Source: PRDV01 sp963710865 (GTDB lineage: Bacteria > Babelota > Babeliae > Babelales > Babelaceae). From it: 64,000 bases of DNA. Numbering within the stretch: position 1 is the stretch's first letter; every line of letters begins with the position of its first letter. Of this stretch, positions 54,486 to 63,967 are shown piece by piece. Location: assembly GCA_963710865.1 (NCBI GenBank), contig CAVQBR010000002.1:1694356-1758355 (forward strand), read 5' to 3'. Below the pieces are notes generated by a model. That model had not been told where the DNA came from. It worked only from the letters and a program-made list of their open reading frames with translations, and ran no database searches. The translations under genes and the position numbers were made by a program.

Positions 54486-54852
54486 TCCACCGGCTATTTC
54501 ATGGAGCGGGCCTATGTCGACAAGGGGACGAGCGGCCACGACGCGCAAAATCCCCGTCGTGTCTTCATCTCCGGCCAGAAGCGCGGCGTCTTCGGTGTCA
54601 TCAAGCGCGAGCTGCGCCGCCGCTCCGCCAGTGGAGGCGATCATCGGACACCTGAAGGCCGAAGGCCATCTCGGCCGCTGCTACCTCAAAGGCCGCGCCG
54701 GCGACGCCGCCAACGTTGATCTCAGCCGTCGGCCACAACTTCCGCCGCATCCTCGCCTGGCTGAGAGATTTTTGGCGCCTTATCCTGATCGCACTCATCG
54801 CAGCCATCAGCGTCCAATCAGCCCTCAGATCAGCTTCTTAACGGGCGACTAA
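54475..54852 (+). pseudogene. IS5-type transposase, C-terminal fragment with frameshifts
   Basis: The reading frame holds E-R-A-Y-V-D-K-G, F-I-S-G-Q-K-R-G-V-F-G and K-R-E-L-R-R-R-S-A. It then shifts near 54630 to I-I-G-H-L-K-A-E-G-H-L-G-R-C-Y-L, and again near 54725 to V-G-H-N-F-R-R-I-L-A-W-L-R. Together these give the last third of an IS5/IS1182-like DDE transposase common in Rhizobiales; the catalytic Glu lies in R-R-S-x-[IV]-E. The 5' part is missing at the junction. Confidence 0.75.
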
Positions 54853-55283
54853 ATAGATTGGGGTGTCCGTCGAAGAGCGGTCGCTATTTAGGGGCCGGAC
54901 TTAAAGTATTCAAAGAGGAGATCGTCACGTTCTTTTGCTTTTCGACGGTCCATGGCCGCCGTGGTGGCGATGCCGAACTCATTTGGTGACCGCCTTTGCA
55001 GCACTTTGAGGTATCTTTTAATCCGAATTTTTCAATAACCCAAACAGGTTACAAATCGCGGCAATGCGCATCGTCACCCGGCTGGCGCGTTCGGCAAGAC
55101 GCTGCTGGAGACAATTGCGCCATAATCGCGGGCATCCGCTCCGCATTTCAAGAACGAGGCGGAGCAGCGACCCCACCAATATCGATGAAGCAAGGCCTGC
55201 CCGGCGACAGCGGGACGTCGTCCCTGCCCGAAAAAACCCACATTTACGCCACTTAGTGTGCGGATCTGTGGGGAAATAAGGGC
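54853..55283. other. Stretch without a recognised gene
   Basis: GC-rich. Short open frames exist but overlap each other and show no motif. I see no clear promoter or RNA gene. Confidence 0.4.
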
Positions 55284-55736
55284 ATGTCGGTCGGCAGCAT
55301 CAAAGGGCTTCTAATTGCATTTGTTGCACTGACCGTGCTGGCGCTTATCACTGTAGCATTCACTCTACGTGGATCTTCCCTGAAGTCAGCGCGGGATTTC
55401 GAAGAATGCGTCGAAGCAATAAGGGCCAACCAGTCTAGCTCGCCGCCGGGTGACGAGCGCGGTGTCGCGGTGACGGGTTGCAACGCAAGGTTTGCGGGCC
55501 GGCGCAAGCCGGGCGGCGGCTATAGCTATTATGATTTCATGCAGGGTCGTAGTTTCCATATTGCCGGCCCCAATCCAACCGCTGATGAGCGCACACAAAT
55601 CGACCGGGAATATATCGCATTCCTGGACGCCCAAAGGCAGGAAGGCTTTTCGGCGGAACTGGCGAAAAAACAGGACGAACAGTTGCGAGCGGATATGGAA
55701 ATCGCGCGGCAACCTGCGAGAGCGCCCCTGGATTAA
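55284..55736 (+). CDS. Small membrane-anchored protein, unknown function (150 aa)
   Basis: One N-terminal membrane helix (L-L-I-A-F-V-A-L-T-V-L-A-L-I-T-V-A-F) is followed by a soluble part with S-A-R-D-F-E-E-C-V and a later V-T-G-C-N-A-R-F-A-G-R-R-K-P-G-G-G-Y-S-Y. The Cys pair may form a disulfide outside the membrane. The end is acidic and helical. It is one of the few frames in the right part that look intact. I do not recognise its family. Confidence 0.6.
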   Translation: MSVGSIKGLLIAFVALTVLALITVAFTLRGSSLKSARDFEECVEAIRANQSSSPPGDERGVAVTGCNARFAGRRKPGGGYSYYDFMQGRSFHIAGPNPTADERTQIDREYIAFLDAQRQEGFSAELAKKQDEQLRADMEIARQPARAPLD

Positions 55737-56214
55737 CGCCGAAAACCTACCGTCCCCGGCCGTAAAACGGCATGCGTATCGATCAAAATCGAGACCTTGC
55801 GAGGATAATTTACTGACTTGCAGCTGGTCGAAGCTTTCAGCTGCTGTAAGGGATGCATTCGCATCGTCGTCCAAAACGCGGCCCTGATCTGCTGGTTTTC
55901 GTACCATGGAATGCAGAGAGGAAGCTGTACACTGCTCTGTGGGGCTCGAACAGATCCGCAGATCCTCGATCGCGGCTCAGACACCCATAAAGTGATAGTC
56001 GGAACAATTTACGCCTGCATCGCCCTTTAATAGGACATCGGTCGCTGCCTCGTCCGGATCAGATGCGATCGAATTCGGTCGTTGGCCGCAGAAAGGCCCG
56101 TCGGTTACGTTCGACCATCGACGCCAATTTCAAGCAGCCCCGACACGAAAAATGCACCGTGCCGCCACCGCGCGGCGGCGCGGGCGATTTCCGGCTCGTC
56201 ACTCGCAATCTGGT

Positions 56215-57000
56215 CTAACTCGGCCGTAGGACGTCGGTCGCGGCGAGATACAATCCAGCACCGATCAGCGCTGGCAATGCGAACGCGAGAGCGATGGCAA
56301 TCGCAAAGCGAACGTCGACAAGCCAATCTTTATCGCTGTTCGGCGCGCCCTTCGAATGCGGGGAACGGAGGCCGTTTCGTTCTTGCCGACGTCGCCGTCT
56401 CGGGTCGGTGGCCGTGTGGAACTATCATGGGTTTCCAGCTCGAGCGACGTTGCATGGCGATTATTCCGACACCAAGTTGATCTGCCGGAACAATCGAAAA
56501 GGAGCACCATTGTTTCAAGACCCGGCGGGCGCAGGCCAATTTATGTTCAATCATCCAATACCCTTTGCAGGGTGGCGAGACCCGCAAAGACGATCGCGGC
56601 GACCACGACGACCCAATCGGCCTGGAGGAAAAACCATTGACTTCCGATCTTCGTATTTCTGTAATTGTTCGGGGACCGGCGGGTAGGTTTGCGGAACCCA
56701 TATGACCCAGCGATCGGCCCATGTCCTGTTTCGAACAGCGAAAGCATCGGGCAGCGCGATTTGATCGTCGATTGGGCGGAACCACCCTTTGACCATCAAG
56801 CGGCTCTGTGCTCTTGTTTCTTTCAATGAAACGACCCAAAGGCATCTCTGCAGCCCGACGCTCAGTATGATGGCCAGGCCCCATCGTTTCGGGAAGTAAG
56901 GAGTAATCCGCGTGTGGAGAGTTCTTTCGGCTCCAAATGCGGAGGCCGACTCGGAGATGCGGGACAAACGTCGGCGAAAAGCGCTCGGTATCCAGCGATG
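56215..57000 (-). pseudogene. Decayed membrane-protein segments
   Basis: Two coding traces lie on the minus strand. Upstream, R-W-G-L-A-I-I-L-S-V-G-L leads to W-V-P-Q-T-Y-P-P-V-P-E-Q-L-Q-K-Y-E-D. After a frameshift near 56640 come W-V-V-V-V-A-A-I-V-F-A-G-L and a stop at 56547. Downstream, D-K-D-W-L-V-D-V-R-F-A-I-A-I-A-L-A-F leads to Y-L-A-A-T-D-V-L-R-P-S and a stop at 56215. They look like small membrane proteins with broken frames. I cannot name them. Confidence 0.45.
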
Positions 57001-57326
57001 TCACACTTTTATAAAAACACGGCACTCCGAGCCAGAAGCGCCTAGGTTGAGATAGTACTGACGCTCTCGACCACGATGGAGCAAAAGTTCAGCCATAAAT
57101 ATCAAGCGGTGATGATACGGTCAGACTTCCAAGTCCAGTAATCTTGAATAGCACTCTCGCGTCTGCGCGGCACCCGCGGTCTATCTGCCAACTCTGACGG
57201 TGTAAAATAAGCGGCTTGGCCTTCGGCGTGTACGCGGGAGATCAACTGAAGCGAATGAACCACATTCATCGCGCGCCCCACAATCATCACTTTTGTGATT
57301 TGCATGGCGCCAATGAATCATCCCGC

Positions 57327-57885
57327 TCATGCTGAAGAAAGGGCGATCAAGATCGTCGTCCTCGGAGATCCCTTCACTGCCGGAGAGGCTGTATTACCCC
57401 AAGAGCTTTTCCGGCCGAACTTGAACGCGCGTTGAGAGCCAAAGGTTAATCGGCGATGGAGCCAACGCCGGCGGTGACACGGCCGCGATGGGTGCCGCCA
57501 GATTGACCCGATCGACACCGACGATACTGATGCGATGATCTGGAACTTCGCGCGAACGACACGCTCCTGGAATTCGAGCCAACCGCCACTCGCGCGGCGC
57601 TCGCGGGCATTTAGCAACTTCGAAGCCCGACGCATTCCCGTGCTTCTTTGCGGGGTGCGGAGCCAGCCCAGCTCTGGAGACGAATCCCAAGGCGCTTGCA
57701 GCGATGTTCTTGGTCATGCCAGTGAGTACAATGTGCTCTTCTACACGGCTTTCGACGATGCGTTCGTGGACGATGCTCAACCGGGCCACCTGCACCCAAC
57801 CGCCGCCGAAATCGAAGCTGTGGTTAGACGCATGTTGCCCAAAGTACAGACCCTGATCGACCGCGCGCGTCGCAGGCACCTTTGA
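57327..57885 (+). pseudogene. Broken SGNH hydrolase (arylesterase/TesA-like)
   Basis: SGNH enzymes cleave esters with a Ser-His-Asp site. The 5' piece reads I-K-I-V-V-L-G-D-P-F-T-A-G, where the family has G-D-S-L-T-A-G, so the catalytic Ser appears as Pro. E-L-F-P-A-E-L-E-R-A-L-R-A-K-G and later, in another frame, R-I-P-V-L-L-C-G-V follow. The 3' piece has L-H-P-T-A-A-E-I-E-A-V-V-R-R-M-L-P-K-V and stops at 57885. Several frameshifts separate these parts. The family order is complete, so this was a full gene. Confidence 0.65.
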
Positions 57886-58017
57886 TCTCGCCCGGCAAAC
57901 CTGTTGCTGAATTGATGAGCGACAAGGGTGCTTCGAAACTCGCTTGCCGCAGCTCGATTTCAAAATCGAATCGTCGGCTGGTCGTAGACGACGGAAGACA
58001 ACGCGATAACGCGAGCG

Positions 58018-58613
58018 TTAGCGTGATGCCTCTGGCTTCGCTGTTGCGGTTGAACGGCGCGTGGGAGCGTTTGCCGAACGTTCGGTAGGGTCGCGTCCGA
58101 TCGTGGACTGCAACTCCACCAGATCCGTGAAGACGTCGGCCTGACGCCGCAATTCGTCGGCGATCATCGGCGGCTGGCTTGAAATCGTCGAGACCACGGT
58201 GACCCGGACGCCACGGCGCTGCACTGCTTCGACCAGCGAGCGGAAATCGCCATCGCCGGAAAACAGCACAATCTGATCGACATGCTCGGCGAGCTCCATG
58301 ACATCGACCGCGAGTTCGATGTCCATGTTGCCCTTAACCTTGCGGCGGCCGCTGGCGTCGATGAATTCCTTGGTCGCCTTGGTGACGACGGTGTAGCCGT
58401 TGTAATCGAGCCAGTCGATCAACGGGCGAATCAATTTGATTCCTGATCTCCAATGATTGCGGTGTAGTAGAAGGCGCGCACCAGCGTCGCGCGGCTCGCG
58501 AATTCGTGAAGAAGCCGTTTGTAATCGATATCAAATCCGACCGCTCTGCATGTCGAGTGAAAGTTGGCCCCGTCGATGAAAAGCGCGATTTTGTTAGATC
58601 TGGTGGGCATCAA
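58018..58613 (-). pseudogene. NYN-domain (LabA/DUF88-like) gene with one frameshift
   Basis: NYN proteins have a PIN-like RNase fold with conserved acidic residues. The 5' frame (58613-58431) has K-I-A-L-F-I-D-G-A-N-F-H, with the first Asp, and F-Y-Y-T-A-I-I-G-D-Q-E. The second frame (to 58018) has I-R-P-L-I-D-W-L-D-Y-N-G-Y, K-G-N-M-D-I-E-L-A-V-D and L-F-S-G-D-G-D-F, the remaining acidic motifs. One base is missing (or two extra) near 58434-58440. Corrected, the protein is about 198 residues with all expected motifs, so the shift may be a sequence error. Confidence 0.78.
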
Positions 58614-58814
58614 GAAAATCCGAAATGAATGAATTTATTTTCAGTATCAAAAGTAAAAAGCCACGAACCTAAATTTACCGAACGACACAAAAGTCAAAGG
58701 TTTAATAGGTCTGACCTGCCACCGAATTCTCATCCAGCGGCGGTTAGAGTCTCGGGGTTTTGAAGCGCTCCCCAAATCTAGGCCAGCCTGCGCTGGAATT
58801 TTCCGGGGTTAGGC

Positions 58815-59615
58815 TCATGCCGGCGGGGGCGCCGATGAGCCATTCAACAGCGATATCGGCGCCTGATTACCGATCGCGCTATGGGGCCGGACTTCGTTAT
58901 AGTCTCTACGCCAATCCTCCATTTTCTGCCGGGCGTCGTCAAGGCTCAAGAACCAATGGGTGTTCAGGCATTCGCTTCTGAACTTGCCGTTGAAGGATTC
59001 GATGAAGCTATTGTCGGTCGGCTTGCCCGGCCGCGAGAAGTCCAGCACGACACCTTTCTGGTAAGCCCAGAGGTCGAGATCGCGGGAGACGAACTCCGAT
59101 CCCTGATCGACGCGGATCGTTTTGGGATAGCCGACGGTTTTGCAGATCCGCTCCAGAGTCAGCACGACATCCTCGCCTCGATAGCTAAAACGCGGATCGA
59201 CTGCGGGAGAGAAGCGACTGAAGGTGTCCACGATCGTGAGCACACGGATCTTGCGGCCGGTGGCGAGCTGGTCGTGGACGAAGTCCATCGCCCAGGTCTC
59301 GTTGATCTGACTTGCATCGGTTCGATCCTCGCGCAGCTTGGCCTTGACGCGGCGCTTCGGTGTTTTGTTGCGTAATTGCAGGCTTAGCTCCCGATAAAGC
59401 CGATAGACGCGTTTGACGTTGATGGCCCAGCCGTCACGTTGCAGCAGGACATGGACCCGGCGATATCCGTATCTCATCCGCGTCTCGCAGATGTCCTTGA
59501 TCCGACTTTTGAGGGCGGCCTGGTCGCCGCGCTTCGACTTGTAGACGTAAAGGGCTCGATCGATCCGAAGGGTCGAACAGGCGCGCCTGATCGATACCTT
59601 CCAGTCACTTCGCAC
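58815..59615 (-). CDS. IS3-family transposase OrfB (266 aa)
   Basis: Carries the DDE integrase core: W-A-M-D-F-V-H-D (first Asp), R-V-D-Q-G-S-E-F (second Asp) and F-I-E-S-F-N-G-K-F-R (Glu). The N-terminal part has the HTH-like Y-G-Y-R-R-V-H-V-L-L. It is open without a stop upstream to the slippery run near 59655, so it is normally made as an OrfA-OrfB fusion by frameshifting. The GTG at 59615 is only a formal start. Confidence 0.9.
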   Translation of the reverse strand: MRSDWKVSIRRACSTLRIDRALYVYKSKRGDQAALKSRIKDICETRMRYGYRRVHVLLQRDGWAINVKRVYRLYRELSLQLRNKTPKRRVKAKLREDRTDASQINETWAMDFVHDQLATGRKIRVLTIVDTFSRFSPAVDPRFSYRGEDVVLTLERICKTVGYPKTIRVDQGSEFVSRDLDLWAYQKGVVLDFSRPGKPTDNSFIESFNGKFRSECLNTHWFLSLDDARQKMEDWRRDYNEVRPHSAIGNQAPISLLNGSSAPPPA

Positions 59616-59647
59616 CTTGTCGACAAGCTCCCGCTTGCGGCCAGGCT

Positions 59648-59914
59648 TTAGAGCTTTTTTGAGAGCACATCCTGCAGCATGGCCTTGTCCAAAGACAGGT
59701 CGGCGACAATTCGCTTCAGCTTGCTATTTTCTTCCTCAAGCTGACGCAGCCGCTTCATCTCCGACGGCAGCAGCCCCGCATACTTCTTCCGCCAATTGTA
59801 GAACGTCGCGTCGCTAATCCCGGCCTTGCGGCAAACCTCGGCGATCGGCGTCCCTTCTTCCACCTGACGCAGAACAAACGCGATCTGCGGCTCTGAAAAC
59901 TTCGATGCCTTCAT
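59648..59914 (-). CDS. IS3-family transposase OrfA (88 aa)
   Basis: A helix-turn-helix protein: K-F-S-E-P-Q-I-A-F-V-L-R-Q, then I-A-E-V-C-R-K-A-G-I-S and F-Y-N-W-R-K-K-Y, followed by a leucine-rich coiled stretch (L-R-Q-L-E-E-E-N-S-K-L-K). ATG 59914 is the family start; the frame is open further upstream but without meaning. It ends over an A-AAA-AAG run, the usual signal for -1 slippage into OrfB. Confidence 0.88.
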   Translation of the reverse strand: MKASKFSEPQIAFVLRQVEEGTPIAEVCRKAGISDATFYNWRKKYAGLLPSEMKRLRQLEEENSKLKRIVADLSLDKAMLQDVLSKKL

Positions 59915-60058
59915 CGGCCAGGCCCCTCCTTCAAGGGCTATCCTAGCCGGAAAACTCTCATTCAGACGGTCTAACAAGTTGGGAGGAGACCACTGGTCAC
60001 TGACACCCACGATAGATCCGGTTCACGCCGGCGGTTTTTTCTTTGCGCTTAGTAGTGG

Positions 60059-60298
60059 TCACGCCACCGTAAAGACTTGTCGAAGCTGTCTTTCGCGAAA
60101 AACAAAATAGATCTCAGCATCTAGATCAACCATAACCGCTTCCACGGCTGCAATGGCTTGTTAAATCGTAGCAATTTCAGCAATTTGTTCTTTTGATACC
60201 GGACCAGAGCGTCGTCCCATCAGCGCGATGATCAAATCGCGGCGCTGTTCTTTGAGCTGAACGAGGGGCAGTCCATGATCTTCAAAATAACCGGTCAC
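60059..60298 (-). pseudogene. Small gene with nonsense codon (79 codons)
   Basis: A GTG start at 60298 follows AAGGGAG. The frame reads T-G-Y-F-E-D-H-G-L-P-L-V-Q-L, then M-G-R-R-S-G-P-V-S-K-E-Q-I-A-E-I. At 60161-60163 a TAA (codon 46) stands where CAA would continue Q-A-I-A-A-V-E-A-V-M-V-D-L-D. The frame then runs on to TGA at 60059. One C-to-T change explains the stop. The function is not known. Confidence 0.55.
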
Positions 60299-60437
60299 CG
60301 CCGCTTACTCCCTTTAGAAAGAAATTAGCACCTGACTCCTGAAATTGAATTGCAACCATATTTCAAATTTTAGGCGATTGGGCTGTCCCCGGACTTGGGA
60401 ACTGGGAAACCAGGCGGCGGACATGCCAGCGGTTTTT

Positions 60438-60653
60438 TTAATTGCGGCCGCCAACTGAGGCGGCTTTTGTTGTTCTAAATTCGCGCTCTTTTCTTAATGG
60501 GCTTCGGCCGTGATTTCGAGCCGATAGTTGCGCTTTATTGACTTGGGCGCGTAACCGCTCCAGTTCGCGCATCCGAGTATTGAGGCTGGCACTTATATCG
60601 GTGACCACCGCAAGGCGGTCAGTTTCCAAAAGGTGCCGACTAAAAGAACTCAT
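60438..60653 (-). CDS. Small helical protein, unknown function
   Basis: Begins S-S-F-S-R-H-L-L-E-T-D-R-L-A-V-V-T-D, then a coiled-coil-like R-M-R-E-L-E-R-L-R-A-Q-V. The last 20 residues look like a changed frame (T-K-A-A-S-V-G-G-R), so a late frameshift is possible. I prefer ATG 60653 over 60674. Confidence 0.4.
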   Translation of the reverse strand: MSSFSRHLLETDRLAVVTDISASLNTRMRELERLRAQVNKAQLSARNHGRSPLRKEREFRTTKAASVGGRN

Positions 60654-60755
60654 TTGACACTCCAATCCCGTCAAGGTTGTTCAAACCGTGACGAATTGAA
60701 GGCTTAAATTAGGCACAAGCTAAAATCAAGTTACATTGCTTAGACGTGCCCGTGG

Positions 60756-61084
60756 CTAACACCCACGACAGATCACTATGGCTCGGTCGAGCTTTGCGTC
60801 GTCTCTTTCCTGCTTCGCCACGTACAGGGCCACCCATTCCTTCGAATACTTAGGAACTGCGGCGAGCGCGGCATCGTCATCCCGCATAGATGCCATCGAT
60901 GAAGCCGGATCGGTATGCTCTTTGACCGCGACCTTTCGACGTGCTGGTGCAGGTTCATCAGGATCGAGACCAAGGCCATCCCAGGCGAGCGAAGTCTCGG
61001 GCAATCGTACCCGACTACCGTAATCGGCCATCCGCATCCCCCAAGCGTAAACGCAACCAAAACAACGGTGATCGATTTGAGCAT
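60756..61084 (-). pseudogene. Small lipoprotein gene with a frameshift
   Basis: The 5' frame from ATG 61084 gives a lipoprotein signal: L-K-S-I-T-V-V-L-V-A-F-T-L-G-G-C, with the lipobox Cys at residue 16. A second frame takes over near 61025 (M-A-D-Y-G-S-R-V-R-L-P-E) and ends V-I-C-R-G-C. One base lost near GGATGCGG joins them. The mature part is polar, with no known motif. Confidence 0.55.
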
Positions 61085-61281
61085 CTCTGACCGGTCCCCC
61101 GTGACTGGATTCGACCGTCCAGTCCAAAAGTGCGTTAATTATGGTTAACGCATGGCGTCGCAGCAACCATTTTCCTGTTCTCAAGCCAGGAGCTACCGCG
61201 CTTCACGGCGTAGCGCCAAGCCGTGTTCGGCCAGCCGAGGCTATGCCAGTTCTCGATTTATCGTCGGTTAAGTCCGGCGCA

Positions 61282-61460
61282 TCAATCGGGGGGTTTATTT
61301 GCGGGGCTTTTCTTACCCGGACTTTCGAATCCGTAACCGGGGCCACCGCCGTTCTCGTCGATGAGCTCAAGACGCTCCTTTAGACGAGTTCCTAGCCCTC
61401 CGCCGTTCTCCTCAATCAATTCCACTCTAGCATTCTCGACAGCCCTGCGAATCGCAGACC
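61282..61460 (-). pseudogene. Two stacked C-terminal tails of XRE-type regulators
   Basis: A-I-R-R-A-V-E-N-A-R-V-E-L-I-E-E-N-G-G-G-L-G is followed closely by L-E-L-I-D-E-N-G-G-G-P-G. Both copy the usual end of small Rhizobiales XRE regulators (A-G-V-E-F-I-x-E-N-G-G-G-P-G-V). They lie directly after the end of the regulator gene below, without their HTH parts. Confidence 0.55.
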
Positions 61461-61462
61461 CG

Positions 61463-61742
61463 TTATTTGCGCTTAGAATGGCGTGATTTTCGGAACCGAA
61501 CTCCCAACCCAGCGCCGTTTTCATCGAGAACTCGACCCAGCCGCTTCAAGCGCATGCTGCAATTTTAACCGCGCCTCCCCTGAAACGTTAGGCCCAAAGC
61601 CACCCTCGACGCGCTTAACGGTCGGCAAGGACAATCCAGCTCGTGAAGCGAACTCTGTCTGAGACCATCCCAAAAGCGCGGGAGCCGCCCGAAGTTGTTC
61701 AACACTAGTCAAAAAGATTCCTATCGATCCCTTTTGGATCAT
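61463..61742 (-). pseudogene. XRE-family HTH regulator with frameshifts near its end
   Basis: A DNA-binding protein: A-P-A-L-L-G-W-S-Q-T-E-F-A-S-R-A-G-L-S is the first part of the HTH, followed by T-V-K-R-V-E-G-G-F-G. After A-L-E-A-A-G the frame must shift twice to give V-E-F and D-E-N-G-A-G-L-G-V-R-F-R-K and a stop at 61463. The start is uncertain (ATG 61742, or TTG 61712, which fits the family better). Confidence 0.6.
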
Positions 61743-61800
61743 TACTGAGTCCCACGAACTCATTCGATCCTAACGTTACCCGAAACAACGGAAGGACGTA

Positions 61801-62062
61801 ATGTCGAGAAGTGTTTCACAAATCAGAAATCTCTGGACCGGCGCGCATTCATTGGCGGCAGACGCCCGGATCATCATGGGCGACGACGTGCCCGCGCTTC
61901 TCCGCCTCTGGCGCGAAAAACGGGGCGAAACGGAGTCAAAAGACCTGTCTGGCAATCTGATCGTACAGCTAGGCAGCCGTACCGAGGAGCTCAACTGGAA
62001 CCTGGTATCAACGCACCGGCCAGGCGGTCATTGAGGTCGATACCACGGCCCGTAGACCGCGA
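61801..62062 (+). pseudogene. YqaJ-like nuclease/recombinase, N-terminal fragment
   Basis: The frame has A-D-A-R-I-I-M-G-D-D, then L-L-R-L-W-R-E-K-R-G-E and L-S-G-N-L-I-V-Q-L-G, the start of a YqaJ/lambda-exonuclease-like protein found in Rhizobiales. After E-L-N a frameshift leads to W-Y-Q-R-T-G-Q-A-V-I-E-V-D, and the gene ends abruptly near 62050, where an epimerase gene on the other strand is also cut. Confidence 0.55.
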
Positions 62063-62600
62063 AGAACCGCAGCCCGGTGCTGGGAATCCCGTAGAGATGG
62101 CTGTACGAATGCGCCATCAATTCATTGGCCTTCTTGCTTGCCGCATAAAGGCTGATCGGATATCGACATTATCGCGCGCCGAGAGCGGCAATTTGATGTT
62201 GGCACCATAAACCGACGACAACGACGCAAACAGCAAATGGCGGCAATCGTTATTTCGGCATCCCTCAAGAATGTTCATGAAGCCCGCCAAGCTGGCGTCG
62301 ACTAGGCCTGTGGATCCTGCAGCGAATATCTGACGCCGGCTTGGGCCGCGAGATGGATCACGACCGGAAACCGGTGCCGCGCAAACAGCTCGTTGATCGC
62401 CGTGCGATCGGCCAGATCCAGCCTTTGGAAGCTGAAACCCGGACAATCCTCGAGAATATCGAGCCGGGCCTGCTTCAGCGCCGGGTCATAATAACTGTTA
62501 CCAGGCCGACGGCCCGCCGCCGCGCTTCGAGCAACCGCTTCGCGACATGGAATCCAATGAAGCCGGCTGCCCCGGTCACCAAGATCGCTTGATCTGACAT
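62032..62600 (-). pseudogene. Broken NAD-dependent nucleotide-sugar epimerase
   Basis: Family: short-chain epimerases, probably UDP-glucuronate 4-epimerase type judging by the neighbour. ATG 62600 opens I-L-V-T-G-A-A-G-F-I-G-F-H-V-A-K-R-L (NAD loop). Further pieces in other frames read S-Y-Y-D-P-A-L-K, V-V-I-H-L-A-A-Q-A-G-V-R-Y-S, L-L-F-A-S-L-S-S-V-Y-G-A, S-L-Y-A-A-S-K-K-A-N-E (the Y-x-x-x-K site) and L-R-F-F-A-V-Y-G-P-W. The gene stops in mid-sequence near 62035, so the C-terminal half is missing. At least three frameshifts. Confidence 0.7.
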
Positions 62601-62639
62601 TCCATTCATGACAGCCGCTCAGCCCCACCAGTCCGGAAG

Positions 62640-63967
62640 CTAATACGCCAGCGGCTTCGGGCGCCCAACCCCGCAATAATGAAATCCGTTCCGCATGACC
62701 TCTTCCGGTGAATAGATGTTCCGGAGATCCACAATCACGGAACTTGCCATGACCGAAGCCATTTCCTTCAGATCGAGTGCGCGAAACTGCTCCCATTCCG
62801 TCACAATGACCAGCGCGTGGGCGCCTCTCGCACAATGATACGCATCGTCGCAGAAGGTGACGTTCTCGAGAACCTTCCTCGCCTGCGACATGCCGACCGG
62901 ATCGAAAACACGGACTTCCGCGCCCATATCCTGCAAAGCCGTAATCAGGGGGATCGACGGCGCATCGCGCATGTCATCGGTATTGGGTTTGAACGTGACG
63001 CCCAGAACTGCGATGGATTTTCCCCGTAAATTGCCGCCGAGGGCATTTGCCACTTTGCGCGCCATCGCACGCTTGCGCTGATCGTTGACCGCCACGACGG
63101 TCTCGATGATGCGCAACGGGGTCTCGTTATCATGCCCGGTCTTGATCAAGGCCATGGTGTCCTTTGGAAAGCAGGACCCGCCGAACCCCGGCCCGGCATG
63201 CAGGAATTTGGAGCCGATGCGGTTATCCAGACCGATCCCGCGCGCGACTTCCTGGATATTGGCGCCGACTTTCTCGGCGAGATCGGCGATCTCGTTGATA
63301 AAGGCCACTTTGGTCGCCAGAAAGGAATTGGCCGCATATTTGGTCAGCTCCGCAGTGCGGCGATCGGTATAGAGGATCGGCGGCGCATTCAAGTGAAGCG
63401 GCCGGTAGACTTCGGTGATGACCTTCCGTGCCGCGCGTCATCGGCCCCGATCACAATCCGGTCGGGATGCTTGAAGTCACGAATCGCAGCGCCCTCCCGC
63501 AGAAATTCCGGATTCGACACCACTGCGAATTCCGCTGTGGGATTTTCTGCTCGCGCATGAGGCGTTCGACCTCATCGCTGGTTCCGACGGGAACCGTCGA
63601 TTTGGTCGCGATGACCGTGAATTGCGAAAGAGCCCGCGCAATCTCGCGCGGCCGCCGCATAAACATAGGACAGATCGGCATGACCGTCGCCACGGCGTGA
63701 CGGAGTTCCCACCGCGATGAAAACCACTTCGGCGTTGCCGACCGCCGATTTCATGTCGCTTCCGAATGCGAGGCGGCCCTGCCTCACATTGCTGGCGACG
63801 AGATCGGCCAGTCCGGGTTCGTGGATAGGTATTTCCCCGCTGTTGAGCGCGATTATCTTCTCCTCGTCACTATCGATGCAACTGACATGATGCCCGAAAT
63901 CCGAAAAACACGCCCCCGACACCAGCCCGACATAGCCGGCGCCTATCATGGCAATACGCATTGACAA
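62640..63967 (-). pseudogene. UDP-glucose 6-dehydrogenase, frameshifted
   Basis: Oxidises UDP-glucose to UDP-glucuronate with NAD; the product is the substrate for a 4-epimerase like the neighbour. The 5' part has I-A-M-I-G-A-G-Y-V-G-L-V-S-G. The middle has S-T-V-P-V-G-T and V-V-S-N-P-E-F-L-R-E-G. The 3' part has K-Y-A-A-N-S-F-L-A-T-K, G-F-G-G-S-C-F-P-K-D (catalytic Cys), and G-V-T-F-K-P-N-T-D-D. Frames change near 63670, 63540 and 63420. The total length fits a normal enzyme of about 440 residues, so the shifts may be sequence errors. Confidence 0.78.

Larger units (their letters stand above)
58712..59999. mobile_element. IS3-family insertion sequence (about 1.29 kb)
   Basis: Two overlapping transposase genes read on the minus strand, with TGACC at the left (58712-58716) and GGTCA at the right (59995-59999) as candidate ends. 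Beyond these five bases the ends match poorly, so the borders are tentative. The genes are intact, unlike most of their neighbours. Confidence 0.7.

Noticed and set aside
58881..59375. Long plus-strand frame across the IS3 transposase
   Set aside because: It is the shadow of OrfB, which carries all DDE motifs.
61141..61383. Open frame on the plus strand
   Set aside because: It lies opposite the regulator tail remnants and has no motif or ribosome site.
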